This document shows, in pieces, positions 33,073 through 46,716 of a stretch of DNA of 64,000 nucleotides. The translations under genes were made by a program, and so were the position numbers. The notes below the pieces were generated by a model, which saw only the letters and a list, made by a program, of their open reading frames with translations, ran no database searches and had not been told where the DNA came from. The DNA is taken from NCBI RefSeq assembly GCF_030867095.1, contig NC_081831.1, positions 68,028,716 through 68,092,715 on the forward strand. Reading direction: 5' to 3'. This stretch comes from Alligator mississippiensis (Eukaryota; Chordata; Crocodylia; Alligatoridae). Numbering within the stretch: position 1 is the first letter of the stretch; each line of letters opens with the position of its first letter.

Positions 33073-35269
33073 TTGCATAGCTGCAGAGTGCTTAAAAAAT
33101 GGCCAATCATGCACAAAATTAACCCTTGTCTAATCAGGTAACAAATTTAGGCGCTCTGCTTTTGAGCGTCTTAGGGCACTTGTGTTCCCTCAAGGGTTAA
33201 TTTTTCATGCAGGCATGGGGCTGTCAGGAGAGAGGGAATGAAGAAAGCAGAAGCAGCTCTGGTCAGGTCTCTTGAGAGCAGCAGCAGAAACTGCTGGGCA
33301 AGCCCAGACTGAGCTGGAGTGGGGAGAAGGGAGCCCCCTCACTTTGGGGGCCCAGACCAGCTCCCCGCAATATCTCAGCCAGGATAGCCGGTGGGAGCCA
33401 CGAGGTGAGGCGCTCCATTCCACTGCCTCCCCCCACTCTAGCTTAGTCTGGGCATAGCAGCCCCACAGCTGCTGTTCCTTTCACTCCCTGTCTGCTGACA
33501 GCCCCGGAGCTGCAGGGGAAAAAGGGGGGGGGGGGGCTGGGGAGACAGGCAGTCCTGGCCAGTGCCCCCACCTGCTGGCCAGGAGGACTACTGCAAATAG
33601 GCTTGATATCTGCACCCATCCCCAATGTGGGGGGCGGCGCTCTAACTCATGATTCTTTACATAAAGCACCATGAGTTAGAGTGGGGCCCTGAACATCTGT
33701 CAGTGCCCACAATGTCATTTTGACAATAGGTAGGCTGTAGAAGTGCTGAGACCACTGTTCATTATGCTAACCAATATTGTATCATTGTTTCTCTGTTCTC
33801 CCTCACTATTATCTCCTGTTTTATTTCTTGGATTTGTACAGTGCCAAGCACAATGGTCTCATAGCCACTGTGGCAATATAAATAGATAATGATCATGTAG
33901 GACTGTCTGTGCAGAAATGTAGATAATAGTACATGCAATTCCCTATTTTATCATCTCGAAGGACTAGACCTAAATTTGTAAAATGCCATGTAATTGTACA
34001 GTGGAATAAAATTGTTTTTTACAATAAAGATTAAATCTGATTCTTAATAGAAAAGAAAAATTCAAATATTTTTTTAAATAACAGATGTCACTGTTCCCAG
34101 CCAGCTGAAGTTAATGAGAATCTCTTGCCAGTGTCTTCAGTGTGCATATAAACAAGTTCAATGATTGCTGTACTGCACACGATGTGCAAAAGTAGCTGAA
34201 AATAAATTTTACACCCAGATTTTAGTGTTGTTCATTCAACAAAGGAATTGAATAGTGACCAGCACTTGGCAAACATGTCAAGAGCCCTCAAATAATCTAC
34301 CTTCCCTATGTGCAGTGATAGTTCTTAAATACATGATTCTTACTTATACAATCTTCTGATTTACTTTATTTCCAAAGAGACAAAAGTAATCTGATTTTCT
34401 AAAATATTTATGAATGAAAAAAGGATCATACGTTTTCTTGCTAGCATTGCATGTTCTCTGGTGGATGGTACTGTTAACACTTTAGGGAACAATTCTGTCC
34501 TGGCAATGATGACCTATGTTCTAACTGGCTGCTTCCATCTCTAAATTCTATGGTTCCATTGTATGTAGATCACTCTTTTTGCTGCTGCAACCCTATTAAA
34601 ATTAGATTTAAAAAATCTGAATCTCAGATTCCTATCTGGCTTTATCAAGAGATATGGAAAACTTTGTATACAATATTAACAATGAGGGAAGGATTCACAT
34701 CCAAGTCCACTTTCAGCTTTGAGAGATATGAGTAAATGAGGTGGTTTTACTTGCACAGAGTTTTGCTTTATGTTTTTCTGTTTGCTGTACAATTACACAG
34801 CAACTCTATGATAAAGCAAAAGTTGTGCCTTCTATTCAGGAGAGGATGGTAGTGGTAATTTTGTATGAACATAACTTATGATAAAGGAAGATGAAAAGTG
34901 GGTCCTTTTGGCTATATTTGAAATGATATGATCAAGGGAAAAAATGAAATCCAGAACATACAGAGCAGGAAGCAGTCATTCTGTTAACTTTGCACTGATA
35001 TCTTTCAGAATGACCCTTACACCACTAGCAATTTAGCTATACCAGCGGGGAATACAACATGGGCTAATTTACCATGCTAAACTCCATGCTGATGCAGAAA
35101 GAAAGCTGCCAGTACCAAAATGAACTTGTTTGAAGCTAGTTCAAATGTCTACACTCTACTGATGGCATTATGACCACAATGTAAACCCATCTTCAATGAG
35201 GCCTTGTGGACTTAGCATTGGATTGAGACTCAGGAAACCTCGGACACCTATAAATAGCAGTAAGGCTAC
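33073..35269. other. Intergenic with small inverted repeats and a G run
   Basis: Contains an inverted pair AAAATTAACCCTTG (about 33117-33130) and CAAGGGTTAATTTTT (about 33191-33205), a G run near 33524-33537, and a perfect 12-bp hairpin at 33640-33681. No coding exon recognised. Confidence 0.5.
33640..33681. repeat. Perfect 12-bp inverted repeat
   Basis: CTCTAACTCATG (33640-33651) and CATGAGTTAGAG (33670-33681) with an 18-base spacer. It may be the end of an unrecognised short transposon; no further evidence. Confidence 0.5.
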
Positions 35270-35520
35270 TCTGATGCACTGTAATTACAGCACATTGGAG
35301 CAGACTTGATTAATCAACTCGGTAATTGCCATGCTCCAGCAGACTCCAGCATCTCGTGTATCATTCAACAATCTCTAATTAAAGCACACCCCCCACCCTG
35401 CAACCATTTTTCAGTGCAGGAGTGCTGATACACAAGATGCTCTGGGTGCTTTAATTAAAGCAGCAATCAGAGCCATTCTAATTAAAGCACCAGCCCCCCC
35501 GAGCATGTATATAAATGCCC
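35270..35520. repeat. Imperfect palindromic repeat
   Basis: GCATCTCGTGTATCA near 35350 pairs with TGATACACAAGATGC near 35427. CTAATTAAAGCAC occurs as a repeated motif on both sides. Probably a decayed MITE. Confidence 0.45.
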
Positions 35521-35794
35521 CTGCACTCTATTTCCTATTCTGCCACTGGTTTGCTGGAAGACCCTGGGCAATTCACCTTTCTGTAGCACTGCTGGCATAT
35601 TTGATGTTGGTAACTAGGTACCATCTATAACATGGAGTTAGTGAAGCTCACCCTATTTGAAAATATAAGAGCTGAGTATTGTTATTCTTCAGGGAAGTAA
35701 GCACTGCACCTGATAGCAAGCATTTTGAAGGTGAGCAGACCCAAAAACTGGAGCTTAAGCTTTTTCTTGTTCCCTTCTTGCAGAAGTATAAAAA

Positions 35795-36249
35795 GGAGTG
35801 TCTACATGAAACATTTACTGCAGAGTAGACTAATTAGCCCCACAATAAATGTTGTGTGTCTACACATGCATCCCTATTAGGCTGGAGTAAATTAATGATC
35901 TCCTCAGCAGAGTAATACTATCCTGCGGCAGGGTTTTTTACTCCACAGCAGCACAAGTGTAAATGTTACCCTGGCTAGCTAGAGCACGAGGGTGCTTCAG
36001 TGCAAGGGCTACCTGCTGCCTAGGTCCACAATGGAGTACCCTCATACCCTTGCCACCCCTGCAACATGCTGAGCTGGGGGGGGACAGCCTGGGCTGGCAG
36101 GTGGACCCCCCAGGGCCCCCTGCTAGCCAGGGCTGTTGCAAACCAATTCAACATGCTGTGGTCCTGAGCGCACATTCAAATGACATGCCTAGGAGCAATC
36201 AACTCTAGAGTTTATTGCTTCTCATTAATTACACATGTAGACACACCCA
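35795..36249. mobile_element. DNA transposon with GTGTCTACATG ends
   Basis: Left GGAGTGTCTACATG and right CATGTAGACACACCC are inverted ends; just inside are TTTACTGCAGAGTAGAC and TAATTACA-type AT-rich sequence. 455 bp, no transposase. Superfamily not fixed because no target duplication is clear. Confidence 0.6.
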
Positions 36250-37624
36250 TGAATATAAGCCCCCGAGTTGGAGATCACTATTAGTGAAGGTCATCTTCTC
36301 TGTTAGTTTCTCCTAATGATAGTTCTCCTTTCCAGAGTCTATGATCCTGGACTATCATTCTTAGAAGCTCTACAGTAATCTTTCTAGGAAACTAACTTCT
36401 ACTGAAATACAGACCTTCCTGGCAGTAACACCTCCTGCATAGCTTGAATCTCACTTACTTTTTTCTCTCATCCTAGCCTAACGCAACTACTATGACCTAA
36501 CTACTGTAGTATTTTTTTCCTGAATCATTTACAGCTTGAACAGAACTATGCTTCTGAGACATTCAACCTAGACAGGCTCTCTGAATATTAATTTTCTGTA
36601 CCAAGAAGGCATCAGTAACAGAGGGGGAAAAATTTCATTTGAAACATCTTTGTCTTATATCAAGGGCTCACGGTAAGACTCCAGTTGCTTTTGCTTGAGT
36701 AAGTTTCTGATTTAGGGGTTTATGACCTCCAGCTTCACTACTAGCGTATAGCGTTCCCACTGTGTGCTGAGCAGAATATTCTCATACTTTGTATGAGAAG
36801 TGTAACTTTAGTAATAATTCAAACAACAACAAGCTATAAATATTTTTGCTCAAGCCCAGTTGCTCGCAATACATTCTTACCAGACTCCCTCTCCCAAGTT
36901 ACCACTAATGCTCCACTTACGTTCTGACTGAAACTAAAAAAATTTGTCTGCTAGAATGACTCAATAGCAATTGCAATGTACCCTTATGCAAGGTTCAAGT
37001 ATTTGATATTAATGATTCAACAAAAGAGCCCTCTACCCTACTAAGACTTTAGAATCTGGTATTCTAGTACACCCACCTACAATATGGAATAGAACTTGCT
37101 TTGTGTCAGTTTAGATATCCTGGATCAAATTCAGATGTGACCCTGATAAGGTTCTTTGGGTTAGCTAGGATAACTGAGAGGAGAATACGGTCCTTTAGCT
37201 TTTTGGCATTACATTGGTATAACCTGTTTTAATTATTATTTGCAGGGAAAATTTCCAAATAGCTTGCACTAAAAACATTGGTGCATTAATACTGCAAGCA
37301 CACATTCTGCTCAGCGCACATTGGGAATGCCAAGTTAAGAGGACTGAACACTGCTTTAATCAAAAACTGTTGTGCTTTGAGAGTCTAAATGCCACAACCA
37401 TGAAATAGTATTTAAAAGAGAAGAGAGAGTTGTTTGACTGAAAAGTACTGAGCTGCAATAGGAAATCTGGCCCTCTGGATTGTGTTATTTCCTTTTGTTT
37501 TTCCTGGGTCTGATCCTGAACTCATCAAAATCAATGGCAAAGCTCTGATTGATTTGATTTTTCACAATCAGGGCCAATCTTTGATATGAAAACGTCAGTA
37601 TAGTGGGAAGGCAAACAAGGTTTC
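36250..37624. other. Intergenic, nothing recognised
   Basis: AT-rich, no gene or repeat family identified. Confidence 0.6.
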
Positions 37625-38480
37625 TTTGGGTAAATTCTTTTATTAGGCCAACTAAATAGTTGGAAAATTGTTCTTTGCAAGCTTTTCAGCACAAACACTC
37701 TTCTTCAGACATAGGGAGAGTCTGCTGGTGTTGTGTGATCTCCTGGATGGAATAGAAGCCAGTATGCAAAATGCAGGTCTGTGAAAATGCAAATACATGG
37801 CAGTGAGATCAGAGGCCATGGGAGACAATAGGTGCGAGACAGGTAGGTGGGGGGATGGGGGGGGAAGATGTGGGGATGTTGACCTGGTGATAGACTGTAC
37901 CTGGTAAAATGCAGACAGGTTACCTGGGGTTATCGGATGGCAGGAAGGTTATAATGTGCCATAAATCCAATGTCTATATTTAGTCCATGATTTTTTGTAT
38001 CCAGTAGATTTATGAAGTTTGTAGGCTCATCTACGAAAGGTGTTTTGTATATTGTCTTTGAGGATTAGAACTGAGAGATTGGAAAGAGTGGTTGTCTTGT
38101 GAGAAGTGCACACCCTCAGGTAATTGGGTATTTTTGTCTTTGATAGATTTTTGGTGTGCGTTCATTCTGGTACACAGTTGTTGTTTGGTTTCTCCTATGT
38201 ATTTTCCATCAGGGCATTTTGTGAACTGGATGAGATATATAACATTTCTGGAGGTGCAGGTGTAAGATCGAGCAATGGTGATGGTTCTGTTGTGGGCTGT
38301 AGTTATTGTGGGAGTACTGGGGATATGTCTGCAGGTTTTACATTTCTTGTTGGGTAAATGTGATATCTTTTATTAGACCAACTAAATTGTTGGAAAAATT
38401 ATTCTTTGCAAACTTTCAAGCACAAACACACTTCTTCAGGCATAGGGAGAGCCTGCTGTTGTTTAGTGTTCTCCTGGATG
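37625..38480 (-). mobile_element. Penelope-like element fragment between direct repeats
   Basis: Read on the minus strand: a repeat end (38480-38351), then a GIY-YIG endonuclease reading frame (about 38350-37930), then about 180 bp of non-coding tail, then a second copy of the repeat (37750-37625). The repeats share TGAAGAAG, GTGTTTGTGCT, TTTAGTTGG and CTAATAAAAG blocks. This layout, endonuclease followed by a tail and flanked by direct repeats, is typical of Penelope-like retroelements. The reverse transcriptase part is absent. Confidence 0.8.
37930..38350 (-). pseudogene. Penelope-like GIY-YIG endonuclease remnant
   Basis: Minus-strand frame from KKCKTCRHI (Cys motif before the nuclease) to NVIYLIQFTKCPDGKYIGET (38246 downward), then TRMNAHQKSIKDKN and GVHFSQDNHSFQ. 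After a frame change it continues as VDEPTNFINLLDTKNHGLNI and DIGFMAHYNLP. IYLIQ and KYIGET are the GIY and YIG strands. At least one frameshift and several stops; a dead copy. Confidence 0.85.
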
Positions 38481-40244
38481 TATCGTGGGAAGAACACTTT
38501 ACTAATATTTCACTCTCCAAAGAAGTTAAAAGAGAAACCTGCAAAAATCCATCCTTCTTTCCTAAGTTTCCCACATCATGCTCTATTATGCTTGAATTAA
38601 TCCTGTTTAACATTTGGCAAAACCTAAATGGAAGACTAGGTTTTTCTTGGTTTCTTTCCAGCTTTAGATCCAAGTTCTTTACTGATCAAATTATTGTGAA
38701 CTTTTTGCACTGACCTCAGGAGGAGTAGAACTGGATTCTTAAGTCTTGCGCTTTGCAAACCTTTGATATGAGCAATCTTTAATCTGGTAAATGTTCCCAT
38801 TGGATGCCCACTAGTATTGGTTTGTAATTTGTTCTCATTTAAAGCCACACAATCAGAATTGAATATCCTCCAAAGGTGAAAACAAATCTCTTCTAAAAAG
38901 AACCTCCTATTACTGAGTGTATTTGGCAGCCTCATGAGGTGAGCAAGGGCTGGACAAAACTTGAAAAACAAACCCTGAAGGCAGTAGAGGGCAGCATTGT
39001 TGTCTGTTTTTGAAGCAGGACAGCCTATGTCCTGTGCCTGTGAATTAAAATTAAACTTGTAAATTAGTATCTTTTTCACTACACTTGCCAGCCTTCACAG
39101 CACCAGTTTACCATTGCCACAGATCTTCTACATTCCAGTGGTGGGTCTTCCTTTCCTAAATTAAGCTAATAAACATCTGTTTTAAATTTGTATGACATAC
39201 TTGTTAATAATGTCTAATTACACTACACAGATTTAACAGATGTGATGCTGTTTACAGGAAGGCTTCCATCCAGGCCACTGATTCAGCAGGGAAATAATGT
39301 TGTGAGATATCACACTTCAGCCTAAAAGCTTACACTGCAGAATGTTTACAGCTGCTCACTGTGCAGCAATTGTAGATACTATCATGTAAAACACTGAATC
39401 CTGTAAGACGCTGAATGTTACCTGTGAGACAGTGTTCAGATCCTCCCTCGAAGTTAATGGGATTACTAAACCAACATAGGTACTGACACTGGGTAAAATC
39501 CGGAGATGTGCTGTCCATGCACAATTCCTACTGGGTCAAATCCTTAGTGAACTGTTATTGAAGAGTTTTGCCTGAACAAACCCTGAGTGAGAATCCTAGG
39601 TTTTGGCCTGTTGATTTCAGTGGGATGTGGATAACTCACAGGTGCTCCGCATCCCTCAAGCTGTGGCCCATGTTAGTATCTACTGGACAAAGCACTAAAC
39701 CCACATGTGTTTCAGATTGTATTTGGATTAACCAAACTGGAATGGGTTCAGTGAAAGCTACTGCTGGAGCCCCATTTTCAACAAAAAAACAGATGTATTA
39801 CAACAGATTGATTCAAGCAGGATCTCTCAGATGCAGTTAGACTCCCACAAGCACTCTGAATTCTGCACTGCTTCACCTCAAATTCTCATCATATTGAAGC
39901 ACCAGGAGTCTAATGACTCTTATCCTGATAAACATCCCTCCTGGTTTTTAAAGAAAAGAATGACCTTCCTTATACTGACACTCACTAAAGAAATATTAGT
40001 TCCATAAGCCTCCGAGCTTCATATAGTCAAGAATCAGTGACTTCTCAGGTCTAACCTACATAGCACCTACAACTAAGACTGGATTTTCAAAACAGATTAG
40101 TGCAGAGTATTAAAATGACTGCTGGGTGCAGAGCAATTTTGGAAATCTGGCCCATGTAAAAGCTAATGCATTTCAACTAGAAATAACTTCAAGCTGTTCA
40201 GCTGCAACAAGTTACTAACATGGCTAACTACCTCTCTCTGATCT
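38481..40244. other. Intergenic, nothing recognised
   Basis: The open frames at 38306-38713 (+) and 38636-39079 (-) do not resemble known proteins. Confidence 0.55.
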
Positions 40245-41290
40245 AGATATAAATACATAGAGGAGCCTGCCCCCTGTGGGACTCCACAGAAACCTCCTAC
40301 CATTTTGATGTGGATCTATTTATAATTACTCTTTGCTTGCAACTACTGAGCTGGTCATCTATCCACCTTATAATTGTTTTGCCTAGCCCACATTTCTCCA
40401 ATTTGTTTATGAGGTCATGTGGGACTCTGTCAAAAGTCTTGCTGAAGTCTGGATATACTATAGCCACAACATTCCCTTCATCCAGCAGCTTTCTTGGTGA
40501 AGGAGAGCAAGTTTGTTTGGTATAGTGGACTTGTAGTAAATCCATGCTGGTTGCTTGTGATCAGCCTTTCCTTCTTCAAATGCTTGTAAATGGACTTCCT
40601 TACAATATGCTCCAGTTACTTCCTGGATATTGAGGTGAGGCTAACCAGTCTTTATTTCCCAAGGTCCTCCTTTTTGCCTTTTTAAAAGAGGGGCACTGTG
40701 TTGGTATCTACAGTCCTATGGTATCTTGTATGCCTCGCAGACCTTTGTATATATTATTGCTAAGGGCTCTGGGATCTCCTCTGCTGGTTTCTTCAGTACC
40801 TTGGGATGAAGTTCATCAGGCCGCGCTGATCTGAATTCATTCTAACCAATCAAAAGATCTCTGTTTATTTTATCTTATCCCTCAGCTTTTCTCCTTCCAT
40901 ATTCATATGATCCTTGTTATGTCTGGTTGCAACCTAACTTTTTTGAGGACTGAGGCAAAAGAGTTGTTGAGCAGCTCCTTCTTCTTTGCATCTTCTGTTA
41001 AGAGTTTTCTTAGGTTATTTAGTAGTAGACCCACAGCTTCCTTGGTCTGGCCAATATATTTATAGAGTCTCTTGTCCTTAGCTTGCCTTCCCAGCTGAAG
41101 GTCATTCTTTTTATATTTGCCTTCCTGGATTTTGTCCCTGCAAGTTCTTGCAGTTTCCTGGGATACTTCCTTCATGTTCTGACCATCTTTCCATTGCCTG
41201 TATGCTGTCCTTTACATTTGAGGCATCCTAGAGGCTCTTTGTGCAGTCCCATTGGTCTCTTGCCATTCTTCTTGTGTTTCCATCATGTTG
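40245..41290 (-). mobile_element. CR1-clade LINE, ORF2 reverse transcriptase fragment
   Basis: On the minus strand, in order: EEWQETNGTAQRASRM (about 41270), CRDKIQEGKYKKNDLQLGRQ, YKYIGQTKEAVGLLLNNL (about 41060), SARPDELHPKVLKK (about 40820), VYPDFSKTFDRVPHDL (about 40440), IIRWIDDQLSSCKQRVIINR, and after a frame change GVPQG (about 40285). This is the linker and fingers/palm of a non-LTR reverse transcriptase. It differs from the 30-kb copy in sequence, so it is a separate, older lineage. Both ends are truncated; FADD is not present. Confidence 0.85.
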
Positions 41291-41849
41291 AAACAGCTTT
41301 TTGTTGGGCTTCCAATATTGTGACTTTTAGAAGCTTCCAGCCCTCCTGGGGTTATTATTTCCTGAATAAATCTTCATTTTCCCCTGCTATATAGCTTTGG
41401 TGACAGAGAAAAGCCATAAAGGTGAAGACATCCCCTAGGAATCTGGGGATCTCTGGCTTGTAGAGAGCTGGTATATTCAGCTCAACTTCTGAAACCCAGC
41501 AGGGAGGTTGAAAAGGTTTTAAAAAGAAAGGAGGAGCCTGCTTTTCCCAGTCCATGCAGAACTAGGAGGTACTGAAATTAAGATTTCATTTCACCATTCC
41601 TCAGGCTTAGAAGTTATACAGGGTCTAGAAAATAGGGACTGTAAAAGTAACTAGATGACTTAAAGTAGGGTTGGAATGTTACTGTAGCCACAATGGTCTA
41701 GGAAATGTATGAGAGGCAAGGGGTTTTTGTGAATCAAAAGTGGAATCAACTCTTGCAACAAGAGCCCTCACAGACAGCATACCAGGACACAGGAGGGGTC
41801 AGGAAAGTACTACCCAGAACACCAACATCATTAACGTATCGCAGTCTAA

Positions 41850-41905
41850 CATTTCTCCCACCTATACACTTGGTCCAATAAAAGATATCACAAAACAACA
41901 TTGCT
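41850..41905 (+). repeat. Possible Penelope-type tail fragment
   Basis: TTGGTCCAATAAAAGATATC matches the tail repeat of the 37.6-38.5 kb element (TTGGTCTAATAAAAGATATC on that strand). Only about 25 bases are clearly shared. Confidence 0.4.
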
Positions 41906-44900
41906 GAGGTTACTTAAAGCCACCTCTGCCCTGTCACTATCCACTCCAGGAAGTGTCCAATATGCAGCTTTTATAATGTTATCTTTCTAATCAATAAATA
42001 GCTTAACACTCTAAACCAGACTACTTTTAGGCCAAGGCTGTCTCAGTATTGCCAACTCAGTCTTGCAGTGTTTGGTATCTTCTGGAAGGCTTGTATCCTT
42101 AAGTCATGTGAACATGTAGGAGTCTTAGCTTTCATTAATAAAGAAAGTTTTGAATCCTCACAGTTGGAAAGAAATATTGAAAAACTAAAATGGATAGGGT
42201 CAGAATCCAGAAGATAAATTTAAAAATCCATAGGCAATATAATTAAAAATGTATGATTTTTAAGCCAAACTAGTAATTTTTTTGCAGACTAACTCATGAT
42301 TTTTGAATGTTTAGGTTTGGCAATAGTAGTACTTTGGCTTTTGACTTTGGACAGGATTTTGGGGGAAAGAGCTAACACAAGTAATAGATTTGGTTCATCT
42401 TAATAGACTTTCAGAGATGCATTTTATTCTTTTCTCAGCCGTTTGCACAAAATTGTGATTTTTAATGGTTTTAGCAGGATTTATCTTTGCTGTTAATGCA
42501 CTTTCATTATGAGTTTCTCAGGATTGTCATGGCAGATAAAGGCAGTGTAAATAAAATGTATTAGTATAATCTAAATTATACTGATAAGCACTTGCTGTAT
42601 GCCTGTATGCATTGATACTTCCTAGCTGCAAAAATATATAAAGGACTACATGTTACCAGGAACAACTAGTTATTTTGTATAGTTCTTTATACTTAGCTCA
42701 TATGAGTTGCTTCTTTGAGCCAGATCTTGAGAAATAGAGAAATAGATGGAAAATTTGTCTTTTTTTCCACTGGAAATGTCAACTAAAATGAAGTGGATTT
42801 TTTTGTTTAAACAAACAACATAAAAAAACAAACTCAGCTATTTACTGGCAACAGGTTTTCATGTGTTTTGACCCAAAGACACTCCCCCCACCCTGGTTTT
42901 CAGATGTTTATTTTTTAAACACAAATTCTTGCATGGAAAGCACACACTTTTTTAGAATAATTTAACTTAGTTGAAAACCCAATTTTCCTTTAAAAACATT
43001 TTTGATGGAAAATTTGTGACCGAGCCCTGGATAAAGCATCTGCTACTCTCAATAAAGAAAAGATGTATTTCATAAGCTGAACACCTTTCAGAATTTGACC
43101 TTGTTCTTAATGGAGGTATTCATGTGAGTAAGGTTAAGTCGGGTGACTAGGAGTTGCCTGGACAAAGCTATAGTTTGTATGCTCCCTGTAAGAGGCAGAT
43201 TAGTCATACAGCAACATATTCTGAGTTCATATTACAGTTGACTCAAATAAATGTTTGGCTTCACTGATTATGACACAATAACGAACTAGTGAATAAAAAT
43301 CACCTAATATCGATGCTAACAAATGTTTCTCCTAGGCTAAACTTGCCTGTAACTATTTAAAGGGGAATTATCAAGTAGTGCAAGCCCAAAATGTAGAGCA
43401 TTTTCTTTTTTGTTGTATAAAGGAAGGGTTGAAAAATCTGGTATGGGATTTAAATATGCACATGGGTGTTTCTGTAAAAACGGTTTGCTTTTAAAGTCAA
43501 ACATTCCCCTTGGATATTGTGAATACAAAACAAGCAGTATTGACTGAGTGCGTGAGAATCACTAAGCGAACAAACCAACTGACCAGTCAGGTTTCACTGG
43601 CAAACACCAAACAAACAGCAGAAATGGTCAAAAGAAAATTAAAATGTTAAAACAATTTTTTCTGTTTTCATTATGGAAGCTGTTACAGTAACATAGGTGA
43701 GAGTATTTTGATACATATATAAATATAAAATATATCTTGACAGTGTCTCTTAATGCCTTGAGGCCAAATTCTGCCTGCACTTGCACCTGTGCAACACTGC
43801 ACTTTTAATGGGAGAGCACAGATATAATGAGGACAGATTTTGACGCTTGATGGACATTTTTTGCTCATGCACACTTCTTGAATTGTTCTGTAATTAGAAT
43901 ATCGTTTAACATATGTAGGATTTTATCCAAAGCCCACTTAAATCAGTGGGAATCTTTCATTAATGATAAACTCATTGGTCATATATTGGCTTTACTTGCA
44001 CCCCTGTAAATAGGGCTTAAATCTAAAAAAGGCAATGAGGTTGCACAGTTGTAAATCTGAGGGAAGAATGAAGCCTAATGTTTTCATTAAAAATATTTTG
44101 GGAATGTGGGTAGCAGAGATTTCTAAAGAAAGGTGGCTCATCTATGTAACCTAGTTTATATAGTACACTCCATAGTTCAGCTTAATGTACTTAAGCAATC
44201 TCTATCCTGGGAGATGGCGTAACTTTAACACAGATTAATTAGGTTCTCACCATGACTATAAACAACCTAAATTGTTTCAGGAATATAAAATTCAATCTGC
44301 TTTATCCTTGCTCATTACATAGATTATGACACATTGACTGAAAAACAGTCACATTTTACTGACAAAGCCAGTATATCTATTTTTATCTTTGGAGCTATTT
44401 GTTACATGATACAGAAAGCAAAGCACATCATATTGTACTTTGCAGCCTGCTTTACTTGTCTCACCAGTTTACTGATTTACATTCAGTTACATTCGACTTC
44501 TACCTTTTGTTTATAACTTATTCATATTAATGAAGTAAATCTCAGAGGAAGGTTTATGTAATATTAAAATTTGGCACTTCTTTAGGCCATTTAATTCCTT
44601 CCAGAGAAGGACTCAACTAAAAACTCTGAACTGGGTCAGAATCATCCGTATTTAGAAGTCTGTTTATCAGCTTGAGCTTCCTTTATTTAGGAACTGTGAA
44701 ACTAGTGCAGCTCTCGGGCTTCTTTAACTTGTAACCCTGTCTGAGTTCAGAGAGGATACCTCACGCAGACCTCCTCCTATCCTTGATGCTTCCTCTCAAT
44801 ATCCAGTCCCCATTGAATGTCCCTGTAGCCAGAGCTACTACAGATGCCACAGCATACTGGCAACTGCTGGTCCATGAGGGGTTCCCCCTGGCCACTGCTC

Positions 44901-45427
44901 CTCCCCATTGCTCCTGGTGGGCTCTCCAGGCACCCCCTTCACTTCTCTGGGTTTCACTTTCCTGCCCTCATCCCAGGGAATGGGGCATGGCAGGCTGGCC
45001 TGGCTCAGTTGCAGCCTGCAGTGCTGGGGAAGCCCATGGTACAGCAAGAAAGCCTGCAGCGAAGAAGGTGAGGGGGGTGATGCCTGCCTGCATGCACAGT
45101 GCAGCATTTGGGGAGGGGGGTAGACAGCCTGCCTGCATGGTACCAGAGGAGCTTGCAGCTGGGTGGGAGGGGGCGGAGGTGGGCATGACATTCATGGCTG
45201 ATGCAGTCTCCACAGCCTACAGCCACTGCTGGTGCAGTTCCCATGGTGTGCAGCTCCTGTCCACTAGGAAGTTGGACAACACTGACATAATTAAACTTGT
45301 TTCCTTATATTTGGGAATGTTTTAATTTGGTTTGAAAACCCTTTTGCTTGTGGCCTGTCTCAGATTGCTACTATAAGGCCTTTCATTGGAGTATCTCCAA
45401 GTGCTTTAAAAATATTACCTAGATCAG
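41906..45427. other. Intergenic, mostly nothing recognised
   Basis: AT-rich to about 44780, then GC-richer to 45290. The latter ends AGTTGGACAACACTG, which resembles a hAT end (CAGTGTTGTCCAACT), so 44780-45285 may be a decayed transposon. Its long frames do not resemble known proteins. Confidence 0.45.
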
Positions 45428-46638
45428 CATTTCTCAACCTGTGGGTCACGACCCAAAAGTAGGTCGCAAGAATATATGAAAGGGTTGTGAACAAACTTTA
45501 AAAACTGATCAGTCGGAGGAGCTAGAGGCTGGGGCCAGCACCTGTGCTGGACCTAGCACTGTAAAAAGCTGCCCTGATGAGCAGCTCAGGGCTACTTGGC
45601 ATCAGGAGCTTCTGAGACATGGCCAGTTGGTGTCTGGGGACACTAGCCCCTTGTGCCAGCTGGACTGCTGAAGCAGCCCTAACCTAGAGTGCCCCTGAAC
45701 CCTCTAGCCACTGCAACAGTCTGGCAGTGGAGGCTGCTGCCTGGCTGTGACCTGCTGCCACCTGTGACATCATCTTTTCCCTTGGACCTACAGCCCCATG
45801 GCTGCGTGCCTGTCAGACCCAAACGGGGACTGCATGGCAGCCTAGGTTGTGGTAAGGGCACTGCAGCAGAGCCACCTGCACCTCTGAGCTGGCTGCCAGT
45901 GGGCTGTGGCTACACAGTTGGCTTTTATGCGGCACTGCTGTCATGTCTTCTGGTGCTCCTGCTCTGTGATCTGGGCAGCTACTGCCCAAAACAGGTGCTC
46001 ATTGCAGTGGCCCTCTTTGAACTGTCAAAGCATGTCCTCTTGGCCCCAAATGGTTTTCCCTGTTTAAAAATGGTAAATTAGCTGATTAAAAACCCCAAAT
46101 TCTCTCATTAAAAATGTAAAGCAATTTGGAAGCCTACCAGTGCCTCTATCATCATAGTAAAATTAATTCTAAATATCTACACACTTTGGTGTTTGCTTTT
46201 GGTTTTTTTATCATAACAAATCAGAGCTGCCCATGCCTGCTTTGCTTATCAGGATGTGGGGCACTGAGCAGCATTGGGATGCCAGTGCCCCTCACTCCTG
46301 AACCACAACCCCTGCCTGCCCCCACTAGTTTCCTCCTGACAGCAGCTCCATCCCAGCACCAGGAAATGAGTCCTGCTGCAGCTGTTTCACCTGCTGCTTT
46401 GTGGCTCTGAGTAGTGCCAGCCCTTGCTGTTCTGCTCCCTGTGCTTGTGCCCAGGCCCCAGTAAACCCTATGCCCGTCCTGGGAAGTTCTTGACTGGGGT
46501 TCTGGGACTGGGCTGGGCAAGCCCCTTCCCTTCCAGGCCTGCCTCCTCCTGCACAGGATACTCTGTGGGGTCAGAGGGCTCCAAGCCCTGCTCTGGCAGC
46601 TTCTCCTACCCAGAGCACTCCCCCGTCCCTGACTCCCA

Positions 46639-46650
<12 letters not shown>

Positions 46651-46714
<64 letters not shown>
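46651..46714. repeat. (AC)32 microsatellite
   Basis: 64 bases of uninterrupted AC preceded by (TC)n at 46640-46650. It lies inside copy A and is absent from the aligned part of copy B. Confidence 0.97.
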
Positions 46715-46716
<2 letters not shown>

